A DNA stretch of 64,000 nucleotides. Origin: an uncultured Olsenella sp. (GTDB taxonomy: Bacteria > Actinomycetota > Coriobacteriia > Coriobacteriales > Atopobiaceae). The position numbers were made by a program, and so were the translations under genes. The notes beneath the pieces were generated by a model. The model did no database searches, was not told the DNA's origin, and saw nothing but the letters and a program-made list of their open reading frames with translations. Position 1 is the first letter of the stretch, and every line of letters begins with the position of its first letter. Shown one piece after another: positions 43,136 through 51,730 of this stretch. The stretch covers positions 38,162 through 102,161 of the forward strand of contig ONBR01000004.1 in NCBI GenBank assembly GCA_900316105.1. Reading direction: 5' to 3'.

Positions 43136-44605
43136 ATGCGGTTTATGCAAAAGAATTACTTCAGTAGGCGAGCCGTTGCAATTATTTTGTCCGGAGCGCT
43201 CGTCGCTACCCCCGTCGTCGCCCCAGTAGCGGCATATGCAGACGACGCGGCTCAGAGCCAGGCTACCGCCTCCTCCGCTGACCTTCAGAAGCAGCTGGAC
43301 GAGGCCAACGCCCAGCTCGATAGCCTGCAGCAGGTTACCGACCAGGCAGAGGCCGAGCTCGGAAAGACCAACTACGACCTGGACCAGACGAAGAGCCAGA
43401 TCGCAGACCTCGAGAACCAGATTGCCGAGAACGAGAAGCAGCTGGACGAGGCAAAGCAGCAGCTGACCACCGTCCTCAAGGACTCCTACACCTCTGACGG
43501 CAACACCGGCCTGATCAACATGGTCCTCGACTCCAAGAACTTCGAGGACTTTGTCTCCAACGTCTTCTACGCCAACAAGGTCGCGGACAACCGTCAGGAT
43601 GCCATCCAGAAGGTCAATGAGCTTCAGGCCTCCCTCAAGGAGAAGAAGTCCGCCCTCGAGGAGCAGAAGAAGCAGCAGGAGGAGCTCCTGGCAACCCAGC
43701 AGGCTCAGGTTGACGCCGCAAAGCAGGCCGAGAGCCAGCAGCAGTCCTACATCAACCAGCTCTCCGACCAGGTCAAGCAGGCTATCGCCGAGGAGCGTGC
43801 ACGCGAGGCCGAGGAGTCCAGGAAGGCCGCCGAGGCAGTCCTGGCCCAGCAGCAGGCAGAGGCAGCCGCCAGCAACGGTGGCACCGAGGCCACCACGACC
43901 AATGGCGGCACTGCCGAGGGCACCACGACCGAGACTGATACGACCGGGGGCAGCACCGAGGCCACTGGCAATGAGTCCCAGACCACTACCACTACTGACA
44001 ACTCTGGTAGCCAGCAGCAGAACCAGACGCAGCAGCAGAACCAGTCCCAGCAGCAGAACCAGTCCCAGCAGCAGAACCAGTCCCAGCAGCAGAACCAGAC
44101 CCAGCAGCAGACCCAGACCCAGACGCAGACCCAGACGCAGCAGCAGACGCAGAAGCAGCAGACGCAGACCACGCAGAAGCAGCAGACCACTCAGACGAAG
44201 AGCCAGGCTTCCGGTAATTCTCGTCAGGCTGCCGTCAACGCGGCCCTCGCCCAGGTTGGCAAGGCCTACAGCCACTCCAACAACACCGGCGCAGGCTTCG
44301 ACTGCAACGGCCTGACCAACTACGCTTGGTCACAGGCTGGCGTCTCCATCCCCGTCCCCTCTGGTCATTACTCCTACGGCCAGTTCCAGTGGCTCAAGAG
44401 CTCCGGCAGGTGGGTCTCCAGCGCTTCCGCTCTGAAGCCCGGCGACCTCGTCTTCTACTCCTACGACGGCGGCAGGACCACCTACCACGTTGCCATGTAC
44501 ATCGGTGGCGGCAAGGTCGTCCAGGCTCTGAGCTATCGTCAGGGCATCCAGGTCACCGGAATCAACTTCTGCAAGGGCTTCTGCGGCGGCGGTTCCCCCA
44601 TCTAG
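43136..44605 (+). CDS. Secreted coiled-coil NlpC/P60 peptidoglycan hydrolase
   Basis: This 489-residue exported protein has a signal peptide (residues 1-35, ending VAAYADD), a long coiled coil (about 45-240, ADLQKQLDEANAQLDSLQQ), a Thr/Gly/Ser linker, a Gln-rich repeat zone (about 290-360, units of SQQQNQ then TQTQ), and a C-terminal NlpC/P60 domain with catalytic Cys390 (GFDCNGLTNYAW) and His451 (TYHVAMYIGGG). It is a PcsB/RipA-like endopeptidase layout, probably acting in cell separation. An AGGAG site precedes ATG 43136. It stands alone with its own terminator and is divergent from murJ. Confidence 0.93.
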   Translation: MRFMQKNYFSRRAVAIILSGALVATPVVAPVAAYADDAAQSQATASSADLQKQLDEANAQLDSLQQVTDQAEAELGKTNYDLDQTKSQIADLENQIAENEKQLDEAKQQLTTVLKDSYTSDGNTGLINMVLDSKNFEDFVSNVFYANKVADNRQDAIQKVNELQASLKEKKSALEEQKKQQEELLATQQAQVDAAKQAESQQQSYINQLSDQVKQAIAEERAREAEESRKAAEAVLAQQQAEAAASNGGTEATTTNGGTAEGTTTETDTTGGSTEATGNESQTTTTTDNSGSQQQNQTQQQNQSQQQNQSQQQNQSQQQNQTQQQTQTQTQTQTQQQTQKQQTQTTQKQQTTQTKSQASGNSRQAAVNAALAQVGKAYSHSNNTGAGFDCNGLTNYAWSQAGVSIPVPSGHYSYGQFQWLKSSGRWVSSASALKPGDLVFYSYDGGRTTYHVAMYIGGGKVVQALSYRQGIQVTGINFCKGFCGGGSPI

Positions 44606-44639
44606 TCTTGCCTGGACCAAAAAAAGCGTTACGATTTGA

Positions 44640-44667
44640 CTGCCCCACATCCTGTGGGGCAGTTTTT
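44640..44667 (+). terminator. Terminator of the NlpC/P60 gene
   Basis: A perfect 10-bp stem CTGCCCCACA-TCC-TGTGGGGCAG is followed by five Ts, 35 bp past the stop. Confidence 0.93.
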
Positions 44668-44737
44668 ATTGGTCGATTTCAAAAGTAGGCTTGCGCTTGT
44701 CCGATACCAGCCAAGCCAGCAATGATACGGAGCACTC

Positions 44738-45481
44738 ATGAACAAGCCAATCCTTGGAATCATCGGTGGCGTCGGTCCACTGGCCACGGCGTACTTCATG
44801 GAGATCCTCATCAAGAAAACCCCAGCCGTCTGTGACCAGGACAACATGCCCATGATCGTCTTCAACGACCCCCAAATCCCCGACCGCACGGCATACATCC
44901 TGGACCACTCCAAGCCCAACCCCCAACCCGAGATGACAAAGGTAGCTCGCTGGCTCCAGGAGGCAGGGGCCGACTACCTGGCCATCGCCTGCAACACGGC
45001 CCACTACTTCTACGACGCCATCAAGGACGCTGTCGACATCCCCGTGGTAAACATCATGGAGGAGACGTCACGCCGAATCTCGTCCATTGCGGGCAAGGGT
45101 GCAAGGGTCGGCCTCCTTGCCACCGAGGGTACCGTATCGTCCGGAGTCTTTCAGAGTTACTTCGAACAGGAAGGTCTCCAGACGGTCACGCCCGATTCTG
45201 ATAGGCAGAAGCGCGTCATGAGCCTCATCTACGACGGGGTGAAGGCCAATGCACCATACGACCCAAAGGAACTTCTTTCCCTGGCAGAGGACCTGCATGA
45301 CCGGGGCTGTGACGTCGTGGTCTGTGGCTGCACGGAACTATCCGTCATCTATCAGGACCTCATGGACGATTCGGGCACCCAAGTCCCCGGCTGGCTCTTT
45401 GACTCCCTGGACATTCTGGCTGACCGCTGCGTGGAGCTCTACCAATGGGCACGCAAGACCGGCGGGGACATCCAGATGTAG
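44738..45481 (+). CDS. Aspartate/glutamate racemase family protein
   Basis: This 247-residue protein has the two catalytic cysteines of cofactor-free amino acid racemases, in IACNTAHYFYD and VVCGCTELSV, and the N-terminal GIIGGVGPLATAYFMEILI characteristic of aspartate racemases rather than MurI. It should interconvert L- and D-aspartate or a related acid. D-Asp is a bridge amino acid in many Gram-positive walls, and a ligase that could use it lies 4 kb away. It is a single-gene unit closed by a terminator. Confidence 0.9.
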   Translation: MNKPILGIIGGVGPLATAYFMEILIKKTPAVCDQDNMPMIVFNDPQIPDRTAYILDHSKPNPQPEMTKVARWLQEAGADYLAIACNTAHYFYDAIKDAVDIPVVNIMEETSRRISSIAGKGARVGLLATEGTVSSGVFQSYFEQEGLQTVTPDSDRQKRVMSLIYDGVKANAPYDPKELLSLAEDLHDRGCDVVVCGCTELSVIYQDLMDDSGTQVPGWLFDSLDILADRCVELYQWARKTGGDIQM

Positions 45482-45503
45482 GTCATCCTTCCAAGAAAAA
45501 CAG

Positions 45504-45541
45504 AGCGGCGGCTCCAGGTTCACCCTGGCGCCGCCGCTTTT
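45504..45541 (+). terminator. Bidirectional terminator between racemase and hisE
   Basis: Arms AGCGGCGGC and GCCGCCGCT (with an inner CCAGG/CCTGG stem) are followed by TTTT on the right and preceded by AAGAAAAA on the left. It serves the convergent racemase and his operon. Confidence 0.85.
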
Positions 45542-45599
45542 CGTAAGGAGCCGAATCCTTGGGCTAGCCACCCGTAGCTCGCACGGTCAGTTGAGGCCC

Positions 45600-45917
45600 C
45601 TACTTCATGCGGGCATTGAGCTCACCAGCCAGCTCAGGCAGGCTGATGCCATAGCGCTCGGCCGTAACGAGCAAGTGATAGAGGAGGTCGCCCATCTCGT
45701 AGCGAATGTGGTCATGGTCGTCGTCCTTGCAGGCCATAATGATCTCGCTTGCCTCCTCGGCCAGCTTCTTCAGGAGCTCATCCTCCTCCCCCTTGAGGAG
45801 CTTGGCCGTATAGGACTCGGAGGGATCGTGCTCCCAGCGACCATGTAGGGTTGCCGCAAGGCTGGTGAGGGTCTCGCCGATATTTCCATCCTGTACGTTT
45901 GTGGTGCGTACGCCCAT
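45600..45917 (-). CDS. hisE: Phosphoribosyl-ATP diphosphatase HisE
   Basis: This 105-residue MazG-like protein hydrolyses phosphoribosyl-ATP to phosphoribosyl-AMP, the second step of histidine synthesis. The helical motif EDELLKKLAEEASEIIMACKDDDHDHIRYEMGDLLYHL gives the acidic metal site. HisE and HisI are separate proteins here, as in actinobacteria, rather than fused. It is the last gene of the operon, 67 bp after hisI, with an AAGGAG site before ATG 45917. Confidence 0.95.
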   Translation of the reverse strand: MGVRTTNVQDGNIGETLTSLAATLHGRWEHDPSESYTAKLLKGEEDELLKKLAEEASEIIMACKDDDHDHIRYEMGDLLYHLLVTAERYGISLPELAGELNARMK

Positions 45918-45984
45918 GTGTTTTCTCCTTCTTGAATGTGGGTGTGACCTTTACCCCAGGGGCATTTGTCACGCCCGTATTGAT

Positions 45985-46356
45985 CTACGCAAGCTGACGA
46001 TAGAAGCAGCTGCGATGGCCCGTGTGGCAGGCAGGACCCGGCGAGTCCACCTCGTAGACGAGGGTGTCGGCGTCACAATCCACCAGAACGCGCCTGACCT
46101 GTTGCATGTTTCCGCTGGTAGCTCCCTTGTTCCAGAGCTCCTGGCGCGACCTGCTCCAGAACCAGGAGGTGCCCGTCTTGAAGGTGAGGTCGACGGCTTC
46201 CTGATTTGCCCAGGCCACCATGAGGACCTCGCCCGTCCCCTCCTGCTGGACGACCACAGGGATGAGCCCCTTGTCGTCGAACTTTAGGGGCTGGTCGGCA
46301 ACCGACACGGTGGCAATCCCCTCACCGGCATAGGTATTCGTAGGCTCTTCGGCCAT
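45985..46356 (-). CDS. hisI: Phosphoribosyl-AMP cyclohydrolase HisI
   Basis: This 123-residue zinc enzyme opens the purine ring of phosphoribosyl-AMP. It has the metal and zinc ligands in VDCDADTLVYEVD and PACHTGHRSCFY, plus the substrate motif TSWFWSRSRQELWNKGATSGN. ATG 46356 is chosen for its AAAGGAG site; the frame extends upstream by 25 codons without family similarity. It lies 75 bp after hisF and 67 bp before hisE. Confidence 0.95.
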   Translation of the reverse strand: MAEEPTNTYAGEGIATVSVADQPLKFDDKGLIPVVVQQEGTGEVLMVAWANQEAVDLTFKTGTSWFWSRSRQELWNKGATSGNMQQVRRVLVDCDADTLVYEVDSPGPACHTGHRSCFYRQLA

Positions 46357-46431
46357 TGTCCGCTCCTTTGATAACTCAGGTGCTGAAAAGTGGACCCCAC
46401 ATTGCTTAATTGGGATCCCTTCCTTGAACAA

Positions 46432-47202
46432 CTAGAAGTCCAGTCGAACGGGAATTCCCTGGGAGGCCATGTACTCCTTGACCTGGCGGATCGAGTAGGT
46501 ACCAAAGTGGAAGACGCTCGCCGCCAGGACGGCATCCGCCTCGCCGTCGATGATGCCCTCGGCAAAGTGCTCGAGGGTGCCGACGCCACCCGAAGCGATG
46601 ACGGGGATGGAAACGGCACGGGAAACCGCGCGCGTGAGGGGGATGTCAAATCCCTCCTTGGTTCCATCCCTATCCATGCTGGTCAGGAGGATCTCCCCCG
46701 CTCCGCGACGGGCAGCCTCCTCGGCCCATTGGACGGCGTCGATGCCCGTGGGCGTACGGCCGCCAGCGGTATAGACCTCCCACTTGTCGCCAGCACCTTC
46801 CACGTGACGGGCGTCGATGGCAACGATGACCGCCTGGCTGCCAAAGGCATCGGCAGCACGTGTTATGAGACTGGGGTCCTTGACCGCGGCGGAGTTGACC
46901 GAGACCTTGTCTGCCCCAGCAGCCACCATGGTGGCCATGCCTGTGACGTCACGGAACCCACCGCCCACCGTATAAGGGATGCGGAGCTCCTCGGCGGCTC
47001 TCGAGGCAAGCTCGACCGTAGTGGCACGGTCATCCGAGGTGGCGGTGATGTCCAGGAAGACCACCTCGTCGGCGCCCTCCCTGTCGTAGACGCTGGCCAG
47101 CTCGACGGGGTCTCCCGCGTCACGTAGGTCCACGAAGTTCACACCCTTGACCACTCGGCCGTCCTTGACGTCCAGGCAGGGAATGACACGCTTGGTAAGC
47201 AT
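46432..47202 (-). CDS. hisF: Imidazole glycerol phosphate synthase cyclase subunit HisF
   Basis: This 256-residue TIM-barrel enzyme uses ammonia from HisH to close the imidazole ring. It begins [23 protein letters not shown] with the catalytic Asp in the CLDVKDG loop, and has the second catalytic Asp in [18 protein letters not shown] 47202 follows a GAGGAGG site. It is 22 bp after hisA. The length is normal. Confidence 0.96.
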   Translation of the reverse strand: MLTKRVIPCLDVKDGRVVKGVNFVDLRDAGDPVELASVYDREGADEVVFLDITATSDDRATTVELASRAAEELRIPYTVGGGFRDVTGMATMVAAGADKVSVNSAAVKDPSLITRAADAFGSQAVIVAIDARHVEGAGDKWEVYTAGGRTPTGIDAVQWAEEAARRGAGEILLTSMDRDGTKEGFDIPLTRAVSRAVSIPVIASGGVGTLEHFAEGIIDGEADAVLAASVFHFGTYSIRQVKEYMASQGIPVRLDF

Positions 47203-47224
47203 AGAATCCTCCTCGCTCAACGAC

Positions 47225-47974
47225 CTAGAAGCGACCCTGGCCATGTGCCGTGGCCAAGGCGTCCTCCAGGCTGAAGTTTCCCTCGTAGAGTGCCCTGCCG
47301 CAGATGGCCCCCTCGATGACCTCGGGACCCAGGCAATTGAGCTCGTAGATGTCAGTGAGGCTCTTTATGCCGCCCGAGGCAACCACGGGAAAGCCCGCCA
47401 CGGCAGCGATGTGCTGGTAGCCGGGAGCGTAGATGCCCGTCTGCATGCCATCGCGTGACACGTCGGTAAAGACCAGGTGTCTGAATCCCAGGCGGCTCAG
47501 CCTGCCCACCAGGTCGTCGGTCGTGATGCCAGCGCCGTCGCGCCAGCCATTGACCCGAACGATTCCATCCTTGGACGCCACGTCCGCCACCAGGAGGTCA
47601 CCGTAGGTGCGGGCGGCCTCCTCGGCAAACTCGGGATCGCGTACCAGGGCGGTGCCAACCGAGATTCGCTTTGCGCCGGCATTGGCCAGGCGCTCGATGT
47701 CGGCCATGGAGCGGACGCCGCCGCCACAGTCCACGGAGATGCCAGGGACCTTGCAGATGGCAGCAAGGGCCTTGCGGTTCCTTTCCAAGGCATCAGCGTC
47801 CTCGCCGAAGGTCGCAGAGAGGTCCACCACGTGAATCCAACGGGCGCCACGCGCCGCAAAGTCCTCGGCCACTGCCACGGGGTCGTCGGAGTAGACGTCC
47901 ATCTGGGACCGGTCGCCTCGCGCCAGGCGGACGACCTGTCCCGCTATGAGGTCGATGGCGGGAAAGAGAATCAT
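47225..47974 (-). CDS. hisA: ProFAR isomerase HisA
   Basis: This 249-residue TIM-barrel isomerase starts [21 protein letters not shown] with the catalytic Asp in AIDL, and has the second catalytic Asp in [13 protein letters not shown] and phosphate loops DCGGGVRS and VASGGI. It carries out the Amadori rearrangement before HisF/HisH. In many actinobacteria HisA also serves tryptophan synthesis as PriA; this protein has no clear PriA marker that I can judge by eye. Its start lies 1 bp after the hisH stop. Confidence 0.95.
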   Translation of the reverse strand: MILFPAIDLIAGQVVRLARGDRSQMDVYSDDPVAVAEDFAARGARWIHVVDLSATFGEDADALERNRKALAAICKVPGISVDCGGGVRSMADIERLANAGAKRISVGTALVRDPEFAEEAARTYGDLLVADVASKDGIVRVNGWRDGAGITTDDLVGRLSRLGFRHLVFTDVSRDGMQTGIYAPGYQHIAAVAGFPVVASGGIKSLTDIYELNCLGPEVIEGAICGRALYEGNFSLEDALATAHGQGRF

Positions 47975-47975
47975 G

Positions 47976-48644
47976 CTAGCCCCTTACCACGTTGACGAAG
48001 TTCTTGAGGATGCGCAGGCCGGTACGAGAGGACTTCTCGGGGTGGAACTGGACGCCGTAGACGTTCCCCCACCAGACGGCGGAGGGGAAGCTGCGCACGT
48101 AGTGGGTGGTCGCAGCAACCAGGTCCGGTCGGTCGCACTCCACCGCATAGGAATGCGTGAAGTAGACGTTGGAACCCTCGGCCACGTCCACCAGGAGGGG
48201 ACACGCGCGACCGTGGTCGGTCAGGTGAATCTGGTCCCATCCCACATGAGGTACCTTAAGCCTGCTGGACTCCAGCAGGGTTGCCTTGCCTGGTATGAGG
48301 CCCAGACCAGGTGCCCAGCCATCCTGGGCAATGGAACCCTCCTGGTCGCTTGAGAGCTCGGAGCCCTTCTCGAAGAGGAGCTGCAGTCCCAGGCAGATGC
48401 CCAGGAAGGGCGTGCCGCGATGGGCCGAGGAGCGGATGGCATCCGCCTGTCCGGACTCCTGGATGAAGCGCATGGCGTCCTCGAAGGCACCAACGCCGGG
48501 CAGGATGATGCCTCCCGCCTCCAGTATGGTCTGCGGGTCGTCCGAGATGGTCACGTCCGCATTGGGCACAGCGGCCACGACGGAACGTGCCACGCTCTGG
48601 AGGTTGCCCTTGTGGTAGTCAACGACGACGATTTCATAGGCCAT
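47976..48644 (-). CDS. hisH: Imidazole glycerol phosphate synthase glutaminase subunit HisH
   Basis: This 222-residue class I glutamine amidotransferase has the nucleophile Cys in FLGICLGLQLLFE and the His-Glu pair in YGVQFHPEKSSRTG. It passes ammonia to HisF. The N-terminal IVVVDYHKGNLQSV is typical for HisH. Its ATG overlaps the hisB stop by one base, indicating coupled translation. Confidence 0.95.
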   Translation of the reverse strand: MAYEIVVVDYHKGNLQSVARSVVAAVPNADVTISDDPQTILEAGGIILPGVGAFEDAMRFIQESGQADAIRSSAHRGTPFLGICLGLQLLFEKGSELSSDQEGSIAQDGWAPGLGLIPGKATLLESSRLKVPHVGWDQIHLTDHGRACPLLVDVAEGSNVYFTHSYAVECDRPDLVAATTHYVRSFPSAVWWGNVYGVQFHPEKSSRTGLRILKNFVNVVRG

Positions 48645-49231
48645 TACAGTACCCCCTTGGTCGAAGGAACGCCCGTGACACGTGGGTCGGGCTCCACTGC
48701 CTCCCTGAGGGCGCGTGCACAGGCCTTGAAGGTAGCCTCCAGGATGTGATGGGCGTTCTCGCCCGCCAGCTCGCGCAGGTGGAGGGTCATGCCCGCGTCG
48801 CGCGCAAAGCCAGCAAAGAACTCGTGACCGAGCTCGGTGTCAAAGCTGCCGACCGTCTGGGGACCGATGGGAACGTCCCAGAAGAGCTCTCCCCTACCCG
48901 AGAAGTCGACGGCAGCCAAGACCAGGGCCTCGTCCAGTGGTACGGCCTTTGAGCCAAAGCGGCGGATGCCCTTCTTGTCGCCCACGGCGTCACGGAAGGC
49001 CTGGCCCAGAGCTATGCCCACATCCTCGACCGTGTGATGGTCGTCCACCCAGGTGTCACCCTTGCAGCTGACGTCCATGTCCACCAGGGAGTGGCGCGAG
49101 AGGGCCGTGAGCATATGGTCAAAGAAGCCCACGCCCGTGTCTATGTGCGATGTGCCGGTGCCATCGAGGTCGATGCGGATCTGAATGTCCGTCTCGCCTG
49201 TCTTTCGGCTGACCTCTGCCGTCCTGCTCAT
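48644..49231 (-). CDS. hisB: Imidazoleglycerol-phosphate dehydratase HisB
   Basis: This 195-residue manganese enzyme has the two histidine-rich motifs GVGFFDHMLTALSRHSLVD and DDHHTVEDVGIALGQA plus a late ELAGENAHHILEA. It removes water from imidazole glycerol phosphate. It is the single-domain form without the histidinol phosphatase fused in enterobacteria. No separate histidinol-phosphatase gene is present in this operon, so that step must be encoded elsewhere. Its ATG overlaps hisC by 4 nt. Confidence 0.96.
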   Translation of the reverse strand: MSRTAEVSRKTGETDIQIRIDLDGTGTSHIDTGVGFFDHMLTALSRHSLVDMDVSCKGDTWVDDHHTVEDVGIALGQAFRDAVGDKKGIRRFGSKAVPLDEALVLAAVDFSGRGELFWDVPIGPQTVGSFDTELGHEFFAGFARDAGMTLHLRELAGENAHHILEATFKACARALREAVEPDPRVTGVPSTKGVL

Positions 49232-50325
49232 GCCCTGCTCCTCTCCAGAATCTGGGAGACGGCGGCGATGACCGCGTCGTTCTCCTCGGGGGTGCCAACG
49301 GTGATGCGCAGGCAGTCCCTGAGGCCGGGTGCCTGCGAGAAGTCACGTACGAGGATGGAGTACTCGTCCCTGAGCGTGCAGCGGACCTGGTGGGCGTCAG
49401 GTAGGCGGACCAGGAGGAAGTTGGCCGCGCTGGGCCAGACCGTCACGCCATCCAGGGCTGCAAGGCCGCTGGATAGGCGCTCGCGCTCGCTCCTGATGGT
49501 GGCAATGGTCGATGCCAGCGCATCGCGCTCCTGGGCCAGGACCTGAGCCGCCGTCTGGTCCAGGACCGAGACGGAGTAGGGCTGGCGAACCGCGGCCAGG
49601 GCGCCGATGACGCCCGGAGACGAGAGGACGTAGCCCACACGGCAGCCAGCCAGGCAGAAGGCCTTCGAGAAGGTATGCAGAACCACCAGGTTGTCGTAGC
49701 GAGCCAGAAGCGGCTCGGCGGTATCCTCGGCAGAGGCGAACTCCATGTAGGCCTCGTCCATCAGGACGACGCCCGGACAGGCCTCGCAGAGACGGGCGGC
49801 ATCCTCGACGGAAAGGAGGTTGCCCGTGGGATTGTTGGGCGAGGTGACCACCACGAGGTTGGCCGTGCGGGCCGCCTCCAGGAGGGCGCCCATGTCCACC
49901 TCGAAGGTCTCGGGATCGCGCGGGACGTCCTTGACCTGGGTCTCCACCAACTCGGCATAGAGCCTGTAGACCGAGAAGGTGGGCGGCACGTTAACCATCA
50001 CATGACCGCTTCCACCAAAGGCCAAAAAGAGGTTGAAGAGAAGCTCGTCGCCGCCGTTGCCCACACAGACCTGCTCGGGCGCCACGCCATGCCAGGCAGC
50101 AATGGCCTCGCGGAGCTCACCCGACATGGGGTCGGGATAGCGGTTGGTGGGGACTGAGGCCAGGGCGTCCACCAGCTTGCGATGGACGTCTTTGGGTAGG
50201 CCGTAGGTGTTCTCGTTTGCCGAGAGGTTGATGCGGGAAGGCGTGAAGGCTGGGTCGTAGGGCTCCAGGCTTGCCGCCGAGGGACGCAGGAGGGCGCGGA
50301 CGCTTTCGGGAATCGACTGTGCCAT
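49228..50325 (-). CDS. hisC: Histidinol-phosphate aminotransferase HisC
   Basis: This 365-residue PLP aminotransferase has INLSANENTYG at the N-terminus, the cofactor-binding VTSPNNPTGN and VLMDEAYMEF, and the PLP lysine in VLHTFSKAFCLAGCRVGY. It makes histidinol phosphate from imidazole acetol phosphate and glutamate. ATG 50325 lies 7 bp after the hisD stop with an AGGTAGG site; the open frame extends further but has no homology. Confidence 0.95.
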   Translation of the reverse strand: MAQSIPESVRALLRPSAASLEPYDPAFTPSRINLSANENTYGLPKDVHRKLVDALASVPTNRYPDPMSGELREAIAAWHGVAPEQVCVGNGGDELLFNLFLAFGGSGHVMVNVPPTFSVYRLYAELVETQVKDVPRDPETFEVDMGALLEAARTANLVVVTSPNNPTGNLLSVEDAARLCEACPGVVLMDEAYMEFASAEDTAEPLLARYDNLVVLHTFSKAFCLAGCRVGYVLSSPGVIGALAAVRQPYSVSVLDQTAAQVLAQERDALASTIATIRSERERLSSGLAALDGVTVWPSAANFLLVRLPDAHQVRCTLRDEYSILVRDFSQAPGLRDCLRITVGTPEENDAVIAAVSQILERSRA

Positions 50326-50332
50326 GGCACAC

Positions 50333-51730
50333 CTACCTATCCTGGCCGGAGAGCCTGGGAATGCCCGGCTCATCGAGCTTGCGGGGCCATGCCGTGGACA
50401 TTGCGTCCTGAACGGCCTCGGTGGGATCGGCAAAGGTGGGCGTGCCCTCAGCCAGGAGCTTCCTGCGCATGCCCACGGACAGGGCATGGGCCCAGAGGCC
50501 CTCTGCCTGGGCCATGGCCTGAACGCTGGGACCGTCAGCCAGGAGACCCTCTGGCGAGTAGGCGATGACCGAAGAGCGCTTCACGAAGTCATAGACACCC
50601 AAGGGGTTGGAGAAGGCCGCGGTGCCACCTGTGGGCAGGGTGTGGTTGGGACCAGCCACGTAGTCGCCCAGGGGCTCGGAGCTCCAGGGCCCGACGAAGA
50701 TGGCGCCTGCGTTCTGGATCTTTCCCAGGAGGTCAAAGGCTTCCTCGCAGTGGAGCTCCAGGTGCTCGGGAGCCACAAGGTTCACGGCGTCGATGGCCTG
50801 GTCCAGACTGGCGCAGGACACGACCAGACCGTGGTCCAGGGAGGCACGGGTGATCTCCTCGCGCGGAGACTGGGCGCAGAGGGAGTCGATGGCCTGGAGG
50901 GTGGGCTCCACGAGCTCGGGGGCGTCAGTGACCAGGTAGCAGGTGGCCATGGGATCGTGTTCGGCCTGGGCCATGAGGTCGGCAGCGACGACCACGGGGT
51001 CTGCCGTGGCATCTGCCAGGACGCAGACCTCGGAGGGACCGGCAACCATGTCGATGCCCACGTCACCCGAGACGTAGCGCTTTGCCGCGGCGACGAAGGC
51101 GTTGCCGGGGCCGACGATCTTTGAGACCTTGGGGATGGACTCGGTGCCGTAGGCCACGGCTCCGATGGCCTGGGCGCCGCCCACGGCATAGACCTCGTCC
51201 ACACCCGCGACGGCAGCGGCAGCCAGGGTGTAGGCAGAGAGGCTCCCATCCTTCTGGGGCGGGGTGACCATGATCACACGACCGACGCCCGCGACCTTTG
51301 CGGGCACGGTGTCCATGAGGACCGTGGAGGGGTACTGGGCACGACCGCCAGGCACGTAGACGGCCACGGAGGGAACGGGAGTGACCTTCACGCCCAGGAC
51401 GGTGCCGTCATGCTTGGTGGTAAACCAGGACTGCTCGCGCTCACGCTCGTGGAAGTCGCGAATCTGCTGGTATGCATGCTTCAGGGAAGTCAGGAACTCG
51501 GGGTCCACCATGTCCAGGGCGCCCTGGACCACCTCCTTGGGGACCAGGAACTGGTCGGGGCAGGCCCCGTCGAACTTCATGCAGTAGGAGCGGACGGCAG
51601 CATCGCCATGGGCACGCACGTCGTCCACAATCGCCTGGGCGCTGTCCATGACCTCGCGGGGCAGGGCACCCGAACGCTGGAGGTCCTCCTGTGCCAGGCC
51701 CTGTCCCTCGGCTAGCCTTACCTGTCTCAT
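50333..51730 (-). CDS. hisD: Histidinol dehydrogenase HisD
   Basis: This 465-residue zinc and NAD enzyme oxidises histidinol to histidine in the last two steps. Signature regions are VYVPGGRAQYPSTVLM, VGGAQAIGAVAYGTESIPKVSKIVGPGN, IDMVAGPSEVCV and the late HTLPTGGTAAFSNPLGVYDF. The length is slightly above usual because of a C-terminal tail. Its start shares one base with the hisZG stop. Confidence 0.96.
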   Translation of the reverse strand: MRQVRLAEGQGLAQEDLQRSGALPREVMDSAQAIVDDVRAHGDAAVRSYCMKFDGACPDQFLVPKEVVQGALDMVDPEFLTSLKHAYQQIRDFHEREREQSWFTTKHDGTVLGVKVTPVPSVAVYVPGGRAQYPSTVLMDTVPAKVAGVGRVIMVTPPQKDGSLSAYTLAAAAVAGVDEVYAVGGAQAIGAVAYGTESIPKVSKIVGPGNAFVAAAKRYVSGDVGIDMVAGPSEVCVLADATADPVVVAADLMAQAEHDPMATCYLVTDAPELVEPTLQAIDSLCAQSPREEITRASLDHGLVVSCASLDQAIDAVNLVAPEHLELHCEEAFDLLGKIQNAGAIFVGPWSSEPLGDYVAGPNHTLPTGGTAAFSNPLGVYDFVKRSSVIAYSPEGLLADGPSVQAMAQAEGLWAHALSVGMRRKLLAEGTPTFADPTEAVQDAMSTAWPRKLDEPGIPRLSGQDR

